This document shows, piece by piece, positions 35,442 to 36,951 of a stretch of DNA of 36,951 nucleotides. Location: positions 1 through 36,951 of the forward strand of contig JAGWBY010000089.1 of assembly GCA_021295675.1 (NCBI GenBank), in the 5' to 3' direction. The stretch's first letter is position 1. The number at the start of each line of letters is the position of its first letter. This DNA is from Candidatus Latescibacterota bacterium. GTDB lineage: Bacteria > Latescibacterota > UBA2968 > UBA8231. The position numbers were made by a program, and so were the translations under genes. Below the pieces are notes generated by a model. That model ran no database searches and had not been told where the DNA came from. It saw nothing but the letters and a program-made list of their open reading frames with translations.

Positions 35442-36367
35442 AGCATCCTCCTTATCATTTAAGGGTGAATAAAACGATTGACCGATTTCTTCTCATCGAA
35501 ATACTCGATATACTAAAAAAGTATTGTGACATATCCAATTATACATATTACGGTTTTGGAGGGCCTTTTTTAGAAGATTGTAGGCTCATTCATAATCGTT
35601 GTCCAGAAATTAAAACAGTTTCAATTGAAACGAATCAGGAAACTTGCAAAAGACAAGAATTTCATAGATTTTCCAAGAATTTGGATCTAAAACTTGAAAA
35701 TTTCACAAATTTTCTTGCGAATTTTTCAAGTACTGGTAGAGAAATTTTTTGGCTTGATTATACTGATCTAAAATTTGGATATTTTGAAGATTTTATGAGC
35801 ATTTTAAGCAAGGTGCCGGAGAAAAGTATTGTCAAAATGACTATTCGAGCAGAACCCTATAGAAAAAAATGGGAAGAATTCTACCGAGAGTACGTTCAAA
35901 TACTTCCAGCATCAGTAAAGAAAACTGATATTGAAAGACGGATACCTTTCATAAAATTATTACAGAAAATGACCCAGATTGCATCGCAGCAAGCACTACC
36001 TGCATCAGGAAAAAGTATTTTTCAGCTTTTAGACTCATCTTATTATAGTGACCAAACTCATATGTTGAGTATAACAGGTATTGTTTGCAATAAGAGCGAT
36101 GGTTTAGAAATTCAGCAATGGTTTAAAAATTGGCATTTTGCAAACCTGGAATGGGATGATCCCCGTAGAATTGATGTTCCAATTTTAAGTACCAAAGAAA
36201 GATTACATCTTGAAAAATATCTGCCTACTAGAGAGAAAACAGGTCGTTCCCTTTCACGAGCTTTGGGTTACAAGATAGATAATTCACAAAAGGAACATAT
36301 TGAAAAATTAAAGCAATATGAAGAATTCTATCAGTACTATCCCTACTTCGCACGAATATCTATCTGA
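35438..36367 (+). CDS. Unknown Rossmann/methyltransferase-like protein, third gene of the MORC operon
   Basis: I do not recognise a named family for this 309-residue protein. It starts in the 4-base overlap ATGA with the ATPase gene, so it is translationally coupled. The visible layout suggests a class I methyltransferase or related Rossmann fold: a glycine motif YYGFGGPFLEDCRLI (about 37-51), an acidic strand end VSIETNQETCKRQEF (61-75, E64) and a hydrophobic strand with acids FWLDYTDLKFGYF (104-116). The latter half is lysine- and aromatic-rich, with KMTIRAEPYRKKWEEFY and THMLSITGIVCN. No PD-(D/E)XK, HNH or GIY-YIG nuclease motif is clear, yet a restriction system with a cytosine methylase and MORC ATPase needs an effector, and this is the only candidate here. 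It could instead be a second modification enzyme. The gene is strongly AT-rich and intact. Confidence 0.8.
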   Translation: MKHPPYHLRVNKTIDRFLLIEILDILKKYCDISNYTYYGFGGPFLEDCRLIHNRCPEIKTVSIETNQETCKRQEFHRFSKNLDLKLENFTNFLANFSSTGREIFWLDYTDLKFGYFEDFMSILSKVPEKSIVKMTIRAEPYRKKWEEFYREYVQILPASVKKTDIERRIPFIKLLQKMTQIASQQALPASGKSIFQLLDSSYYSDQTHMLSITGIVCNKSDGLEIQQWFKNWHFANLEWDDPRRIDVPILSTKERLHLEKYLPTREKTGRSLSRALGYKIDNSQKEHIEKLKQYEEFYQYYPYFARISI

Positions 36368-36709
36368 TTAGAGGATCAGTCGTCGAGCGCATAGCCGCCG
36401 AGTGCGACAGGCGCGGCTTACTCGACGTAGTCCGCAACAGCGTCTGCGACCGAGGGCAACACCTTCACCTATCCGACTTCCGCCTACCGACCAGCCTGAA
36501 CCCCGAAACAGAACTGCGCTACCGCCAGAACCGGCACCAAGATCATCATCACGACGCGAGCCAATTCCATTGAGCAGTTTAAGCAGGTCTTTGGTCCAGA
36601 AGTCATGCGTGCCTTTGTCCAGCGCCTTGGCCGTAACGAAAAGATCGTCAACGCCTTCGTGACCAATGAGGACCTACGCAACACTCTCGGAGACGCCTTG
36701 CTCAAGTAG
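36368..36709 (+). pseudogene. hsdR: Remnants of type I restriction subunit HsdR
   Basis: Two scraps lie in different frames. The first (about 36369-36535) reads VVERIAAECDRRGLLDVVRN, then LHLSDFRLPTSLNPETELRY, matching the HsdR N-terminal region, where LRHG...FRLAYF.P.SGLNPE...Y..NR is typical. The second (about 36534-36709) reads TGTKIIITTRANSIEQFKQV and RAFVQRLGRNEKIVNAF, and ends ALLK-TAG. It looks like a C-terminal helical end of the same subunit, less surely. The whole helicase and nuclease core is missing. There is no start codon or ribosome site in place. With the damaged hsdM it shows that a type I locus once spanned this place and that the three-gene MORC operon now lies between its ends. 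Confidence 0.6.
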
Positions 36710-36827
36710 TTCTACCGCATGGCCCGAGATTCGGAAGGATCTTTCTAACATTCCTAGTCGATTCCCTTTGACGCCCCACTGCTCTTGGCCTACTGTTATT
36801 CCCTTCAACTCGACAGGAGCCTACGCC
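36710..36827. other. Leader region before the last gene
   Basis: These 118 bases between the hsdR remnant and the final gene return to GC-rich composition. The only signal is AGGAG at 36814-36818, the ribosome site for the ATG at 36828. No hairpin or clear promoter pair is seen. Confidence 0.4.
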
Positions 36828-36951
36828 ATGAGCACCTCGACCCTACCCCTATTCCGCGACCAAATCCCCACCGTCGTCGCCGAAGAAACCTCAGCCCAAC
36901 GGCTAATCGTCGACGACTGGCACACCCATCTCCTCGGCCCCCAAGCCGGCC
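36828..36951 (+). CDS. Unknown protein, N-terminal part only (runs off the window)
   Basis: Forty-one codons are visible, from ATG 36828 with AGGAG 9 bases upstream. The start is MSTSTLPLFRDQIPTVVAEE and the stretch DDWHTHLLGPQAG ends the window. The HTH after a buried DDW could be the HxH metal site of an amidohydrolase-type barrel, but 41 residues are too few to decide. The frame, ribosome site and GC-rich codon use support a real gene that belongs to the chromosome rather than to the AT-rich cassette. Confidence 0.65.
   Translation, partial: MSTSTLPLFRDQIPTVVAEETSAQRLIVDDWHTHLLGPQAG

Noticed and set aside
1..36951. CRISPR arrays, tRNA or rRNA genes, and complete insertion sequences
   Set aside because: I looked for regular direct repeats, cloverleaf-like segments and transposase motifs (DDE, HUH) and found none I could support.

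Overview
The window is about 37 kb of bacterial DNA. Most of it is GC-rich with tightly packed genes, and there are AT-rich patches at the left edge and in the last 5 kb. The gene mix (two phytanoyl-CoA dioxygenase-like proteins, two Gfo/Idh/MocA oxidoreductases, a sugar-hydrolase-like barrel protein, a caspase-like protease under an ECF sigma factor, a selenoprotein formate dehydrogenase) resembles large-genome uncultivated lineages such as Latescibacterota or Poribacteria. That placement is an inference from gene content; there is no rRNA or tRNA gene here to test it.

Layout, left to right. 64-462: a truncated SIR2-like gene. 874-4231 (minus): ECF sigma factor, membrane anti-sigma factor and secreted caspase-like protease in one operon. 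4394-10048 (minus): PhyH dioxygenase, NhaC-type antiporter, barrel hydrolase-like protein and Gfo/Idh/MocA oxidoreductase. 10132-11854 (plus): DUF5069 protein and M20 peptidase. 11947-16259 (minus): homoserine dehydrogenase, ApgM-like protein, aspartate-semialdehyde dehydrogenase and a second PhyH protein; the first three are a threonine/homoserine pathway operon in which the ApgM-like protein may act as homoserine kinase. 16369-19576: small helical protein, methyltransferase, second Gfo/Idh/MocA protein, half-size thioredoxin-reductase-like flavoprotein and coiled-coil membrane protein. 19597-26226 (minus): a 1724-residue exonuclease-RecQ-UvrD fusion and an AAA/DUF4143 ATPase. 26579-30872 (plus): NAD-linked formate dehydrogenase, made of a NuoE-NuoF fusion and a catalytic subunit with an in-frame UGA selenocysteine codon and an adjacent SECIS hairpin.

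30865-36709 is a worn defence island. It holds a truncated DUF1016 gene, an orphan antitoxin, a type I restriction-modification locus reduced to an hsdM ending in an HsdS-like tail plus hsdR scraps, and between these an intact AT-rich operon of three genes: a C5-cytosine DNA methyltransferase, a MORC-like GHKL ATPase and an unrecognised Rossmann/methyltransferase-like protein. This trio is the best candidate for a poorly described defence system in the window.

Several otherwise conserved genes (nhaC, the barrel hydrolase, apgM, asd, nuoEF, and fdhF three times) are broken by frame changes. Where the family sequence is well known, the break looks like loss of roughly 16-22 bases. The 5.2-kb helicase gene and many others are intact. 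Whether this is real decay, slippage between short direct repeats, or an assembly fault must be settled from reads. These genes are listed as single loci with the break stated.
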